DNA from: JAOZPE01 sp964601275
GTDB lineage: Bacteria; Krumholzibacteriota; Krumholzibacteriia; JAJRXK01
NCBI GenBank assembly: GCA_964601275.1
Contig: CAZRMV010000006.1
Location: forward strand, 186,001 to 250,000
Reading direction: 5' to 3'
DNA: 64,000 bases
Positions 1-8,944 of the stretch are shown one piece after another. A program made the translations under genes and the position numbers. Under the pieces are notes generated by a model, which searched no databases, had not been told where the DNA came from, and saw only the letters and a program-made list of their open reading frames with translations. The stretch's first letter is position 1. Each line of letters opens with the position of its first letter.

Positions 1-1
1 C

Positions 2-814
2 GATTGGTCCACCCTCGCCCAGGTCAACTTCCTTCTGGCCGGGGGGCTGGTCCTCGCCGGACGCTTCCCCCGCGTCGACCAGCCTTGGCTCGCTCTCGCC
101 CGGCGTCTGCTTCCTCTGGTCTTCATCCCCATCCTCTATTCGGAAGTGAAATACCTCAATGACATGTTCTTTCCCCAGACCTATTTCGATGACGTGGTGA
201 TCGTCTGGGAAAAGATTCTCTTCAGTGGCAAGGTGCTTCCCTTGGTCCTGTACCGATGGTGGCCCTGGAGATGGCTGTCCGAGTATATCCACCTCGCCTA
301 TCTGGCCTACTACCTGGTCATCCCGACTCCCTTCGTGGCCCTTGCCCTGACCCGGCAATGGAAGCGGCTCGAGCAGTACCTTACCGCGTTGATGCTGGTC
401 TTCGTGGTGTGCCAGCTTCTGTTCATCGCGTTCCCCGTGGCCGGTCCCTTCCATCACTATCCCGAACTCGATCCCTATTCCATGGGTCGCATCTTCCCGC
501 CGATCGTGCATCGCATCCTGCACGGGGGGTCTTCGATCGGCACCGCATTTCCCAGCTCGCACTGCGCGGTGGCGGCCACCTGCTGGATCGTGGTCCTGTT
601 GTGGGAGAAGCGGGCGGCCTGGTTCCTCGGCTTCATCGTCCCCGCCTTGACCCTGGGAACGATCTACGGCGGATTCCACTATGGCGTCGATGCGCTGGCG
701 GGGTGGTTGCTCGCGGTGGTCATGCTTCCGCTGTCCTTCGCCCTCCACCGGCGGTGGGAGCGCCGGCGCTGGTGGGGCGCGGACGAGCCGGTGGAGACGC
801 CGCCTCCGTCCTGA
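2..814 (+). CDS. PAP2-family membrane phosphatase (5' partial)
   Basis: This is an integral membrane phosphatase of the PAP2 (type 2 phosphatidic acid phosphatase) superfamily. The frame is open from base 2, so the N-terminus lies outside the window; a GTG at 146 falls inside a continuing hydrophobic segment and is not the likely start. The visible part has several hydrophobic helices. Two of the three PAP2 signature blocks are clear: FPSSHC (catalytic His, after SSIGTA) and GGFHYGVDALAGW (second catalytic His and Asp). Members dephosphorylate lipid phosphates or transfer phospho-head groups, with the active site facing the periplasm. The substrate cannot be read from the sequence. Family assignment is firm; Aur1/inositol-phosphotransferase-like members are one alternative. 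It converges on the MFS gene that ends at 840. Confidence 0.85.
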   Translation, partial: DWSTLAQVNFLLAGGLVLAGRFPRVDQPWLALARRLLPLVFIPILYSEVKYLNDMFFPQTYFDDVVIVWEKILFSGKVLPLVLYRWWPWRWLSEYIHLAYLAYYLVIPTPFVALALTRQWKRLEQYLTALMLVFVVCQLLFIAFPVAGPFHHYPELDPYSMGRIFPPIVHRILHGGSSIGTAFPSSHCAVAATCWIVVLLWEKRAAWFLGFIVPALTLGTIYGGFHYGVDALAGWLLAVVMLPLSFALHRRWERRRWWGADEPVETPPPS

Positions 815-839
815 GGGGCTCCCGGGAGCCGGGCGCCGC

Positions 840-2051
840 TCAACTCGCCGGCGGCAAGCGAGGCAAGCCGAGGCTGAAGCCCAACCAGACCACGGTGATC
901 ACCACCAGCAGGCCGCCGATCCAGCTGGGCTCTCCCAGCATCGCGCCTCCCAGCATCCCTCCGGTGAACGATCCCAGGAACTGGGAGGTGTGGAAGATTC
1001 CCGCCGCAGTCCCGCGTTGGCGCCGTTGGACCAACCGGGTCAGGAGCGCGGGCATCGCGGGCTCGGCCAGGGCGATTCCCGAGACCATGCAGACGATCAC
1101 CGCAACGCACCAGTTCAAGCCTCGGGGAGCGTACAGAAGCAGGACCGCCGAGGCGACGAGCATCAGGCTTCCCGCGATGATGAATTCCTTCAACCTGGAC
1201 CAGCGATCGGCGACGACGACCGAACCGGCCATCAGCAGGACGCCTCCCAGGACGATGGGAGCGTAGATCCTTCCGTGCTCCTCGACGGGCAGGAAGCGAC
1301 TGAGATAGGTGGGACCCACCACGAAGGCGGCGGTCACCATGAGATGGAGCACGAAGATTCCCGCATCCAGACGCAGCAGCGCGATGTGGTGCAGGAGCGC
1401 GTGGCTTTCCCCCCGGGTCCACTCCAACTCCTCATCATGGTGTCCGGCCTCGACACTGGGAATCACCAGGATCACGTAGAGAACCCCCACCAGCGAGAGA
1501 AACGCCATGAGCCAGAACAACGCCGGTGCTCCCAGACGATGATAGATCGCCGGACCGAACACCATGCCCATCGAGAAGGCCAGGCCCACCGCGACCCCGA
1601 TGGTTCCCATGGCCCGCGCGCGGTATCGAGGTCCGCTGAGGTCGGCCATCAATGCAACCAACGCGGACGCCACCGCGCCCGAACCCTGCAGGAATCGACC
1701 GATGATGAGCCAGAGGATGGAGTGGGCCTGCGCGGCCACGACACTCCCCAGGGCAAACAGAAGGAGGCCGGTGGCGATGGCGCGCCGCCGGCCGTAACGA
1801 TCGCTCCAGATGCCGAAGGGAATCTGGAAGAGAGCCTGGGAGAACCCGTAGATCCCCAGGCTCATCCCCACCAGCAGGGCGGTGCTCCCGCGCAGCGTAT
1901 CCGCATACAGGCTCAACACCGGCAGGACCAGGTACATTCCCAACAGCCGGAGACCATAGAGGGACGCCAGGCCGAGGATCACCCGGATATGACTGGAACC
2001 GTCGGCCGCGTTCCGCGGCGGAGCCGAGGGGTTTGGGTCCGGTACGGGCAA
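840..2051 (-). CDS. Major facilitator superfamily (MFS) transporter, YajR-like
   Basis: A 403-residue, 12-helix MFS permease. The family A-motif in the loop between helices 2 and 3 is visible as GIWSDRYGRRRA, and a second-half glycine-rich helix (FLGSFTGGMLGGAMLG) is present. Length and order resemble the YajR group of drug/proton antiporters, but the cytoplasmic YAM domain that YajR carries at its C-terminus is missing. The only start that keeps the whole first helix is TTG at 2051, three bases after the etfA stop codon; an in-frame GTG near residue 23 (HIRV) is an alternative. The tight spacing suggests it is the third gene of an etfB-etfA-MFS transcript. The substrate is unknown. Confidence 0.82.
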   Translation of the reverse strand: MPVPDPNPSAPPRNAADGSSHIRVILGLASLYGLRLLGMYLVLPVLSLYADTLRGSTALLVGMSLGIYGFSQALFQIPFGIWSDRYGRRRAIATGLLLFALGSVVAAQAHSILWLIIGRFLQGSGAVASALVALMADLSGPRYRARAMGTIGVAVGLAFSMGMVFGPAIYHRLGAPALFWLMAFLSLVGVLYVILVIPSVEAGHHDEELEWTRGESHALLHHIALLRLDAGIFVLHLMVTAAFVVGPTYLSRFLPVEEHGRIYAPIVLGGVLLMAGSVVVADRWSRLKEFIIAGSLMLVASAVLLLYAPRGLNWCVAVIVCMVSGIALAEPAMPALLTRLVQRRQRGTAAGIFHTSQFLGSFTGGMLGGAMLGEPSWIGGLLVVITVVWLGFSLGLPRLPPAS

Positions 2052-2053
2052 AC

Positions 2054-3031
2054 CTAGGCTTCCTGCGCTTCCTTCACTGCTTCGATCAAGGCGGGAACGA
2101 TCTCGTGGAGATCACCCACCAGGCCGTAGGTGGCTTCCTGGAAGATCGGCGCGTTGGGGTCGCGGTTGATCGCCACGATGCACTGCGAACCCCTCATTCC
2201 GACCAGGTGCTGGATCGCGCCGGAGATCCCGAGCGCGATGTAGAGCTTCGGGGCCACCACTTGGCCCGAGGAGCCGATCTGGCGGAAGGGCTCCACCCAA
2301 CCGCTGTCGCACGGCGGACGCGAGGCGCCCACCGCGCCCCCGATCGCCTCGGCCAGATCGAAGACGATCTTGAACTTCTCCTCGTCCCCCACTCCGCGTC
2401 CACCTGCCACGATGATCTCCGCTTCGGTGAGATCCACCTCGCCGGTCTCGCCCGGCTGGATCGAGAGGATCTTCCGCGGGGGAATCTCCCCCGCCTTGGG
2501 CGTCCTCTTCTCCACCACTCCGCCACCCGGGGGATCGGTGGGCGGAAACGCCCCCTGTTGAAGGCTCACCAGCGCCGGGCCGCTCCCGCTGATCACGCAT
2601 CGAGCGTCCAACTTTCCATTCATCACCTTGCGGATGAAGACGAGGCGGTCGCCATCGGTCTCGACGGCGGTGCAATCGGGAACCAGCGGAGCATCCATCG
2701 CCGCGGCCAGGCGGGGGAAGAAATCGATGGCCTGGTAGGAGTTCCCGGTGAACACGAGTTCCGCTCCGGACTCGCCGATGAAGTCCTTGATGGTCGCGAC
2801 GTAGACCTCGGGAGTGTACTGCTCGACCTCGGCGCCCTCGAAATAGACGACGCCGCCGGGAGCCCATTGGGCCAGTTCCTCAGCGAGGGAATCGACTCCC
2901 TGCCCCAGCAGCACCGCGGACACCGAGGCCGGATCCCCGGCAAACTGGAGCGCTGCGCTCAAGGCTTCCTTGGTGATTCCCTTCAGTTGACCGTCACGAT
3001 GTTCGGCGACGACCACGATCTTCCTGGTCAT
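2054..3031 (-). CDS. etfA: Electron transfer flavoprotein subunit alpha
   Basis: A 325-residue EtfA. With EtfB it forms the FAD-containing heterodimer that collects electrons from acyl-CoA and other flavin dehydrogenases and passes them to the quinone pool through ETF:quinone oxidoreductase. The N-terminal half is the adenine-nucleotide-like fold (MTRKIVVVAEHRDGQLKG). The C-terminal third is the FAD-binding domain: VAGGRGVG near residue 212, GASRPPCDSGWV, then GISGAIQHLVGM and the IVAINRDPNAPIF / YGLVGDLHEIVP block. The ATG at 3031 is 12 bases after the etfB stop codon. No ETF:quinone oxidoreductase or acyl-CoA dehydrogenase gene is in the window. Confidence 0.96.
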   Translation of the reverse strand: MTRKIVVVAEHRDGQLKGITKEALSAALQFAGDPASVSAVLLGQGVDSLAEELAQWAPGGVVYFEGAEVEQYTPEVYVATIKDFIGESGAELVFTGNSYQAIDFFPRLAAAMDAPLVPDCTAVETDGDRLVFIRKVMNGKLDARCVISGSGPALVSLQQGAFPPTDPPGGGVVEKRTPKAGEIPPRKILSIQPGETGEVDLTEAEIIVAGGRGVGDEEKFKIVFDLAEAIGGAVGASRPPCDSGWVEPFRQIGSSGQVVAPKLYIALGISGAIQHLVGMRGSQCIVAINRDPNAPIFQEATYGLVGDLHEIVPALIEAVKEAQEA

Positions 3032-3043
3032 TTCATATCCTCC

Positions 3044-3826
3044 CTACAGCACCTTGGCCTGCGTCTTCAACTTCTCCACCAGGGTGTGGGCCATGGTGGC
3101 GGGATCTCCTTCGATCATCTCGGCCTGGCTGGTGCGCTCGGGCACCGCCAGCCCTTCGATGGTCACCTTCGGGGAGACATCGTCCTCGGCCAGGCCCAGA
3201 TCTTCCAGGGACAGCTTGGTCTGCGGCTTCGCCGCCGCTCCCATGATTCCCTTCAGGGAAGCGTAGCGGACGTCATGGATTCCGCTCTGGACTCCCAGGA
3301 CCACCGGCAACCCCACCTCGACCGTCTCGATGAGATTGTTGTCGAGTTCGTGGGAAACCTTCAATGCGTTCTCTCCTTGCGGCTCGACCCCGAGCACGAT
3401 CTGCACGTGGCGGGCGCCGAGCTGCTCGGCCAGGGCGGGGGCGACCGCGTTGTATCCGAGATCGTCGGATTGAACGCCGCAGAACACCGTCTCGAACTGC
3501 TCATCCGCCACCGCGCGGGCAATGACCTTGGCGATGGTGACCGCATCCGCTCGGGTCAATGCCGCGGTCTCCACGTGGATCGCCCGGTCGCAGCCCATGG
3601 CCAGGGCTTCCTTGATCCCCTTGGAAGCCTTCTCGTCCCCCACCGACAGCACCGCGACCTCTCCTCCGATCGCTTCCTTCAGGCGCAGCGCGCCCTCGAC
3701 GGCATACCGGTCGCACTCGCTGATGGCCCAGGAGATGCCCTCCTCGACAATCCAGGACCCGTCTTGGCCGATGCGGATCCGGGAGTCCTTCTCCGGCACC
3801 TGCTTGATACAACACAGGATCTTCAT
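3044..3826 (-). CDS. etfB: Electron transfer flavoprotein subunit beta
   Basis: A 260-residue EtfB, the AMP-binding partner of EtfA. It starts with the typical MKILCCIKQVPEKDSRIRI. Further in are the CDRYAVEGALRLKE segment and the GVQSDDLGYNAVAPALAEQLG region that lines the AMP site. The C-terminal part carries the conserved LEDLGL recognition-loop region contacted by partner dehydrogenases. The ATG at 3826 is chosen because AAGGAG sits 8 bases upstream and the length fits the family; the frame extends further upstream but only into low-quality GC-rich sequence. First gene of the etfB-etfA-MFS unit, with two stem-loops in its leader. Confidence 0.96.
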   Translation of the reverse strand: MKILCCIKQVPEKDSRIRIGQDGSWIVEEGISWAISECDRYAVEGALRLKEAIGGEVAVLSVGDEKASKGIKEALAMGCDRAIHVETAALTRADAVTIAKVIARAVADEQFETVFCGVQSDDLGYNAVAPALAEQLGARHVQIVLGVEPQGENALKVSHELDNNLIETVEVGLPVVLGVQSGIHDVRYASLKGIMGAAAKPQTKLSLEDLGLAEDDVSPKVTIEGLAVPERTSQAEMIEGDPATMAHTLVEKLKTQAKVL

Positions 3827-3856
3827 CCCCGAACTCCTTGAGAACATGAGAGTTAT

Positions 3857-3899
3857 GCATGTGGTTCCCACATGCCCCGAGCCCGCCGCGGGCCCGGGG
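3857..3899 (-). promoter_or_regulatory. Two tandem stem-loops in the etfB leader
   Basis: In the 329-base gap between etfB and aceE, two hairpins lie back to back. One is a perfect 8-bp stem with a 3-base loop (GCATGTGG at 3857-3864, CCACATGC at 3868-3875). The other is a GC-rich stem of two 5-bp blocks separated by one A-C mismatch (3875-3885 with 3889-3899). Read on the minus strand they precede the etfB Shine-Dalgarno by about 20-30 bases. Neither has a T-run, so simple intrinsic termination is not supported. They could shape leader RNA stability or ribosome access. No known riboswitch class is recognised. The rest of the gap holds the two divergent promoters' sequence and nothing else that I can identify. 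Confidence 0.45.
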
Positions 3900-4004
3900 T
3901 CTTCCCCTTCCAAGCCGCCACCTGAACGGCGTCCCGGGCTCGAGCCGCTCGTGGCGAAGGGCAAGCCTAGCACCTTCGGTGGCCGCTTTCAGCTGCTTTT
4001 GCTA

Positions 4005-4033
4005 GAAGTAGATCTTGCGAGCGCGGATTCCAA
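4005..4033 (-). promoter_or_regulatory. Weak candidate promoter for etfB-etfA
   Basis: Minus-strand TTGGAA (4033-4028) and TACTTC (4010-4005) are separated by 17 bp. The -10 element is poor (C at the last position). The transcript would have a long leader of about 170 nt containing the two hairpins. Shown as a candidate only. Confidence 0.25.
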
Positions 4034-4155
4034 GAAGCTTCTCCCGGCAAGGTCCGGGAAAGGTCGGGCGCCACCCCCCAGTGACGGTCGCCGTGTCTGT
4101 GCGGGCCGTCTTGCGGCCGCCTCCGAGTCGTTCCCCTCCACCGTCACGAGGCAGA

Positions 4156-6714
4156 ATGGTCTACGAACAGTTCAAGCAGCAACTCCCCGATCTGGATCCC
4201 GAGGAAACCGCGGAGTGGATCGAAGCGCTCGACTCGGTGGCCAAGGTGTCGGGCAAGCTTCGGGCGCAGTTCCTCCTCTACAAGTTGCTCAAGCGCGCCC
4301 GGATGCTGCACCTGGGACTTCCCCAGACGGTGAGCACGCGCTACATCAACACCATCAGCCCCGAACAGGAGCCGCCGTTCCCCGGCGACGAGGAGATGGA
4401 GCGCCGCATCCGACGTCTCATCCGTTGGAACGCCGCGGCGATGGTCACCCGCGCCAACAACCGGTTTCCCGGGCTTGGGGGTCACCTGTCCACCTACGCT
4501 TCGGCGGCCAGTCTCTACGAGGTCGGATTCAATCACTTCTTCCGGGGCAAGGACGGAGACCAGCTCGGCGATTTCATCTTCTACCAGGGTCACGCCGCCC
4601 CGGGTCTCTACGCCCGGGCCTTCCTGGAGGGACGACTCAACGAGGAACAGCTCGATCATTTCCGACGCGAGTGCAGTGGAAAGGGACTTTCCTCCTATCC
4701 CCACCCGCGCTTGATGCCCGGATTCTGGGAGTTTCCCACCGTGTCGATGGGGCTGGGGCCGCTCAACGCGATCTACCAGGCGCGGTTTCTGCGCTACGTG
4801 CACAACCGGGGCCTGGTGGAGACCTCCGGCAGCCGGGTGTGGGCTTTCCTGGGCGATGGAGAGACGGATGAGCCCGAAGCCCTGGGCGCGTTGTCGCTGG
4901 CCTCCCGTGAGGGCCTGGACAACCTCATCTTCGTGGTGAATTGCAACCTCCAGCGGCTCGACGGGCCGGTCCGTGGCAATGGGAAGATCATCCAGGAGCT
5001 CGAAGCCCGGTTCCGGGGAGCTGGCTGGAACGTCATCAAGGTGATCTGGGGACGCGAGTGGGACCCCCTGCTGCGCAACGATGTCGACGGCGTCCTGGTC
5101 CAGAAGATGATGGAAACCCCCGACGGCGATTGGCAACGGTACCCGACGATGACCGGGGCACAGATCCGGGCCGAGTTCTTCGGGAGCGATCCCCGGCTGC
5201 TCAAACTGGTCGAACATCTCAGTGACGACGAGATCAAGCATCTGCGGCGGGGAGGGCACGACTACCGGAAGATCTACGCCGCTTACCAGCTCGCCACCGA
5301 GCAGCAGGGAATGCCCACCTGCATCCTGGCCCATACCGTGAAGGGCTGGACCCTGGGTGAGGGTTTCGAGTCGCGCAACATGACCCACCAGATGAAGAAA
5401 CTGAACACCGCCGAGCTGAAGGCCTTTCGGGACCGATTGGAACTGCCGATCCCCGACGAGCAACTGGAGGACGCGCCGCTCTACCATCCGGGCAAGGACA
5501 GTCCGGAGATCCAGTACATGCTCGAGCGCCGCCGCCAGCTCGGAGGGTGCCTGCCCACCCGAAAGGTCGTTCCGGTGGAGATCTCCCTGCCCGGGGACGA
5601 TCTCTACGCGGATTTCACCCAGGCCACGGCCGAAGGAATGGAGGTCTCCACCACCATGGCCTTCGTCCGCTTGCTCCGGGCCCTGATGAAGGACAAGAAG
5701 ATGGGCCGCTTCGTGGTTCCCATCATTCCCGACGAAGCGCGGACCTTCGGCATGGAGAGTCTCTTCCGCGAGTTCAAGATCTATTCGGCGGTGGGACAGA
5801 ACTACATCCCGGTCGACGCCGACGTGCTGTTGCGCTACGCCGAGGCGCAGGATGGACAACTCCTGGAGGAGGGAATCAACGAGGCGGGTAGCCTCGCCTC
5901 GTTCACCGCGGCGGGCACCGCCTACGCGAGCCTGAGGCAGCCCATGATCCCCTTCTACATCTTCTACAGCATGTTCGGTTTCCAGAGGGTGGCCGATTCC
6001 ATCTGGGCCTTCGCCGACGCGCGGGGCCGGGGGTTCCTGCTGGGTGCCACCGCGGGCCGGACGACCCTCAACGGGGAGGGGCTTCAACACCAGGACGGTC
6101 ACAGCCACCTGGTGGCTTCCACCGTCCCCAGCTGCCGGGCCTACGATCCCTGCTGGCACTACGAAACGGCGGTGATCGTCCGAGAGGGTCTCCGCCGCAT
6201 GATGGACGAGGGAGAAGACATCTTCTACTACATCACCCTCTACAACGAGAACTACCCCATGCCCCCCATGCCAGAGGGAAGCCGCGAAGGCATCCTGCGC
6301 GGCGCCTACCGGGTGCGGGAAGGTGCGGCGGGACAACCTCGCCGGGTGCGCCTGGCCGGGAGCGGGCCGATCCTGCGCGAAGCGCTGGCGGCGGCCGAGG
6401 AACTCGAGCGGGAGCATCAGGTGGCGGCAGAGGTCTACAGCGTCACCTCGTGGACCGAACTCCGGCGCGAGGCACTGCAGCGCGAAGATGACCCGTGGGT
6501 GGTCCAGGTCTTCGGAAGCGACGACAGCCCCATCGTGGCCGCCACCGACTACGTCAAGGCCGTTCCCGACCTCGTCTCCCGGTGGATCGACGCGCCGATG
6601 ACCGTGCTGGGAACCGACGGTTTCGGTCGCAGCGATACCCGGTCGGGCCTGCGGCGTTTCTTCCGGGTCGACCGGGAGGCGATCGTCGAGGCCGCACTCG
6701 ATCAGCTCGGCTGA
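4156..6714 (+). CDS. aceE: Pyruvate dehydrogenase E1 component, homodimeric type
   Basis: An 852-residue AceE-type E1 that uses thiamine diphosphate to decarboxylate pyruvate and reductively acetylate the lipoyl groups of E2, feeding acetyl-CoA synthesis. The thiamine-diphosphate motif starts near residue 233 with GDGETDEPEALGAL and closes with NCNLQRLDGPVRGNGKIIQE, nearly identical to enterobacterial AceE. Also typical are GHAAPGLYARAFLEGRL and the pyrimidine-domain stretch EGLQHQDGHSHL. The E. coli protein has 887 residues, so the length is normal. ATG 4156 is chosen because the family N-terminus begins there and GAGG precedes it; upstream in-frame sequence back to 4015 is Pro/Arg-rich and unlike a protein. 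No aceF (E2) or lpd (E3) follows: the next gene is convergent. Confidence 0.96.
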   Translation: MVYEQFKQQLPDLDPEETAEWIEALDSVAKVSGKLRAQFLLYKLLKRARMLHLGLPQTVSTRYINTISPEQEPPFPGDEEMERRIRRLIRWNAAAMVTRANNRFPGLGGHLSTYASAASLYEVGFNHFFRGKDGDQLGDFIFYQGHAAPGLYARAFLEGRLNEEQLDHFRRECSGKGLSSYPHPRLMPGFWEFPTVSMGLGPLNAIYQARFLRYVHNRGLVETSGSRVWAFLGDGETDEPEALGALSLASREGLDNLIFVVNCNLQRLDGPVRGNGKIIQELEARFRGAGWNVIKVIWGREWDPLLRNDVDGVLVQKMMETPDGDWQRYPTMTGAQIRAEFFGSDPRLLKLVEHLSDDEIKHLRRGGHDYRKIYAAYQLATEQQGMPTCILAHTVKGWTLGEGFESRNMTHQMKKLNTAELKAFRDRLELPIPDEQLEDAPLYHPGKDSPEIQYMLERRRQLGGCLPTRKVVPVEISLPGDDLYADFTQATAEGMEVSTTMAFVRLLRALMKDKKMGRFVVPIIPDEARTFGMESLFREFKIYSAVGQNYIPVDADVLLRYAEAQDGQLLEEGINEAGSLASFTAAGTAYASLRQPMIPFYIFYSMFGFQRVADSIWAFADARGRGFLLGATAGRTTLNGEGLQHQDGHSHLVASTVPSCRAYDPCWHYETAVIVREGLRRMMDEGEDIFYYITLYNENYPMPPMPEGSREGILRGAYRVREGAAGQPRRVRLAGSGPILREALAAAEELEREHQVAAEVYSVTSWTELRREALQREDDPWVVQVFGSDDSPIVAATDYVKAVPDLVSRWIDAPMTVLGTDGFGRSDTRSGLRRFFRVDREAIVEAALDQLG

Positions 6715-6727
6715 CCAGCGCCTGTCC

Positions 6728-7618
6728 CTATCCCCCGGCGGGTGCGCGCTCCGGGATCCGTGCTTCCCGTCGTTGCCATGCCTCGGCGATCGACCGCATC
6801 CTTCGGCCCAGCATCAAGAACGGCCGGGCCGGTGGAAAGAGGATCCGGTCGCGGCCCAGATCGAGCACCCCGGTGCGTCCCTTCCCGTCGGGATTGTAGC
6901 CGAAGGCCAGACCGTAGCGCTCTCCCTCGTGGGAGAAGTACGCCATCCCGGTGATCTCGATATCGTCGAGTCGTCCGCCCAGGATCCAGTCCACCACCCC
7001 GTCGATATCGATCTGGACCCGGCCCTCCCGCAGGGCGAAGAGCTCGAGGTCCTCGGCGACGAAACGGTGTGATCCTTCGGAGTCATCCCACTGGATCACC
7101 TGATTGCCCATGGGCCATTCGTCCAGGACCACTTTCGAGCTGGTTCGCAAGCGGCCGGGGTGATAACCGAGAATGGCGTACGGAACCGGCACCGCCTGGT
7201 CGCTGAGGAAGCGCACGGTGATGACCGGATGCCCGAGGCGTCGATCCGGGTCGCGGCGGATCCACAGGAAGTATTGCCAGGGGATCCGGCGGTCTCCCCG
7301 GTCTTCGACTTCCCGCCGGAGGCGAAGCTGCGAGACCCGGCCATGGAGATCTTCATCGACGAGGGTCGCAAGGAGAGACAGGACGGGATTGAGGATTCCC
7401 GGCGCCGCCTCGAGCCGACCGACTTCCCGCCGGGCCCCCTCCACTTCCTTCCAGAGTTGCACCCCGGGCTCCGCAAGGGGGCGGGTGGACGCGGTCTTCC
7501 CGCCATCTGGGCCCGCCGATACCCCTTGCATCGACGGCGCGCGGTCGCCCGTCGGTGCCGGAGCGTTGAGCAGCCCCAGGATCATGAGGAGCGAAGGAAG
7601 GCCCAGGCCCGCGAACAC
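6728..7618 (-). CDS. Hypothetical exported protein
   Basis: A 296-residue protein that I do not recognise. The N-terminus is hydrophobic (FAGLGLPSLLMILGLLNAPAP) and could be a signal peptide or anchor, although it lacks basic residues at the start. A mixed alpha/beta, strand-rich body follows, with many short hydrophobic runs (VITVRFLSDQ, AILGYHPG, IDIDGVVDWILGGRLDDIEITGM). The C-terminus is basic. GTG 7618 is nine bases after the rho stop; ATG at residue 12 is an alternative start and no good Shine-Dalgarno is visible for either. Position suggests co-transcription with rho. It is convergent with aceE, 13 bases apart. Confidence 0.6.
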   Translation of the reverse strand: MFAGLGLPSLLMILGLLNAPAPTGDRAPSMQGVSAGPDGGKTASTRPLAEPGVQLWKEVEGARREVGRLEAAPGILNPVLSLLATLVDEDLHGRVSQLRLRREVEDRGDRRIPWQYFLWIRRDPDRRLGHPVITVRFLSDQAVPVPYAILGYHPGRLRTSSKVVLDEWPMGNQVIQWDDSEGSHRFVAEDLELFALREGRVQIDIDGVVDWILGGRLDDIEITGMAYFSHEGERYGLAFGYNPDGKGRTGVLDLGRDRILFPPARPFLMLGRRMRSIAEAWQRREARIPERAPAGG

Positions 7619-7627
7619 CGCGGTGCT

Positions 7628-8797
7628 CTACTGGGCCGCGCCGGTGGGCAGTGCATCCAGCAGTTCCTTGTTGGTCGGACACTTGGCCATGAGCTTGAGC
7701 AAACCATCCATGGCCCGATCGGGCGGCATGTCGCTGAGTACCCGGCGCATCCGGCGGATGTGTTCCAGGTACTCCGGGGGATGCAGCTTTTCTTCCTTGC
7801 GGGTTCCCGACTTGGCGATGTCGATGGCGGGAAAGATACGCTTCTCGAAAAGCTGCCGGGAGAGAACGATCTCGCTGTTTCCCGTGCCCTTGAACTCCTG
7901 GAAGATGACATCGTCCATCCTCGAACCGGTCTCGATCAGGGCGGTTCCCAGGATGGTGAGGCTACCGCCGTCCTCCAGGTTCCGGGCGGCTCCGAACAGA
8001 CGCCTCGGAATCTGCATGGCGTTGGCGTCGAGCCCCCCGGTGAGGGTCCGGCCCGAATCGCCCTTCGCGGTATTGTAGGCTCGCGCCAGACGAGTGATCG
8101 AGTCGAGCATGAGGACGACGTCCTCCCCGGCGAGCACCGGCTGGAGAACCTTCTGGATGGCTTCCTCGACCACCTGGACATGTTCATCGGCGATGCGGTC
8201 ACTGGAAGAAGCGATCACCTCGGCATGGGTCGAGCGCTTGAAGTGGGTGACCTCCTCGGGCCTTTCGTCGACCAGGAGCGCGAAGACCTTCACCTCGGGA
8301 TGGTTGACTTCCAGGGACTTGCAGATCTCCTGGAGCAAGGTGGTCTTGCCCGCCTTGGGCGGCGCGACGATGAGACAACGCTGTCCCTTGCCGATCGGGG
8401 CGATCAGGTCGATCACCCGGGGAGTGAAGGCGCCGTCCTCGCGCTCCAGTCGGTACCGCTCGTGGGGATCGATGCTGGTTCCCCGCTGCAGTTCGCCGAA
8501 GATGCGCCGCAGCTGCTCCTCCCGGTTGCGGTTGCGCTGGGCGCGCCCATTGCGCCGCGCCCCATTGCGATAGCGTCCCGCTCCGCCGTTCTTTGGTTTC
8601 GGTTTTCCGCCCGCTCGGTGGTGCCGCGGCCTGAACGCCTTCATGCTCTTCCGGCGCTCCTCCACGTTGTTGCCCTTCTTCCGGGATTCACGCTTGGGCT
8701 CCTGCCCGTTCCCGCTCCCGGAACCGTTGTTCGAGCTGGCGCTGCGCGCAGGCTTCCGGCGCCGACGCCGGCCCGCCTCGTTCTTTTCATTGTTCAT
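7628..8797 (-). CDS. rho: Transcription termination factor Rho, lacking the OB-fold domain
   Basis: A 389-residue Rho, the hexameric RNA translocase that ends transcription. The ATPase/secondary RNA-binding domain is intact: VIDLIAPIGKGQR, Walker A APPKAGKT (145-152), the LLVDERPEEVT block, Walker B VVLMLDSITRLARAYN (from 227), Q-loop region LTGGLDANAMQIPRR, and EEFKGTGNSEI with the R-loop. What is missing is everything normally before it: there is no N-terminal helical bundle and no cold-shock-like OB-fold with its DGFGFLR motif. Residues 1-95 are instead a disordered Arg/Asn/Gly/Lys-rich tail (RRRRRKPAR, NGGAGRYRNGARRNGRAQRN). E. coli Rho has 419 residues. The ATG at 8797 has no in-frame alternative that would add an OB-fold. 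A second, full-length rho elsewhere in the genome is possible. Confidence 0.93.
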   Translation of the reverse strand: MNNEKNEAGRRRRRKPARSASSNNGSGSGNGQEPKRESRKKGNNVEERRKSMKAFRPRHHRAGGKPKPKNGGAGRYRNGARRNGRAQRNRNREEQLRRIFGELQRGTSIDPHERYRLEREDGAFTPRVIDLIAPIGKGQRCLIVAPPKAGKTTLLQEICKSLEVNHPEVKVFALLVDERPEEVTHFKRSTHAEVIASSSDRIADEHVQVVEEAIQKVLQPVLAGEDVVLMLDSITRLARAYNTAKGDSGRTLTGGLDANAMQIPRRLFGAARNLEDGGSLTILGTALIETGSRMDDVIFQEFKGTGNSEIVLSRQLFEKRIFPAIDIAKSGTRKEEKLHPPEYLEHIRRMRRVLSDMPPDRAMDGLLKLMAKCPTNKELLDALPTGAAQ

Positions 8798-8944
8798 ACA
8801 TCAAGGTGCATTCCAGCACAGAATTCGTGGTAGATGAAGATCCCCAGCGCGCGCATGGGGCCATCCCGAAAAGGAGGGTCAAGGGACTGGACTTTGGCGC
8901 GGGGTGAGCCGGGCCGCCGTGGGCGGGCCGGAACAGATACCGAT

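Noticed and set aside
4144..6417. A 757-codon minus-strand frame across aceE
   Set aside because: Antisense shadow; aceE is unmistakable on the plus strand and the shadow has no motifs.
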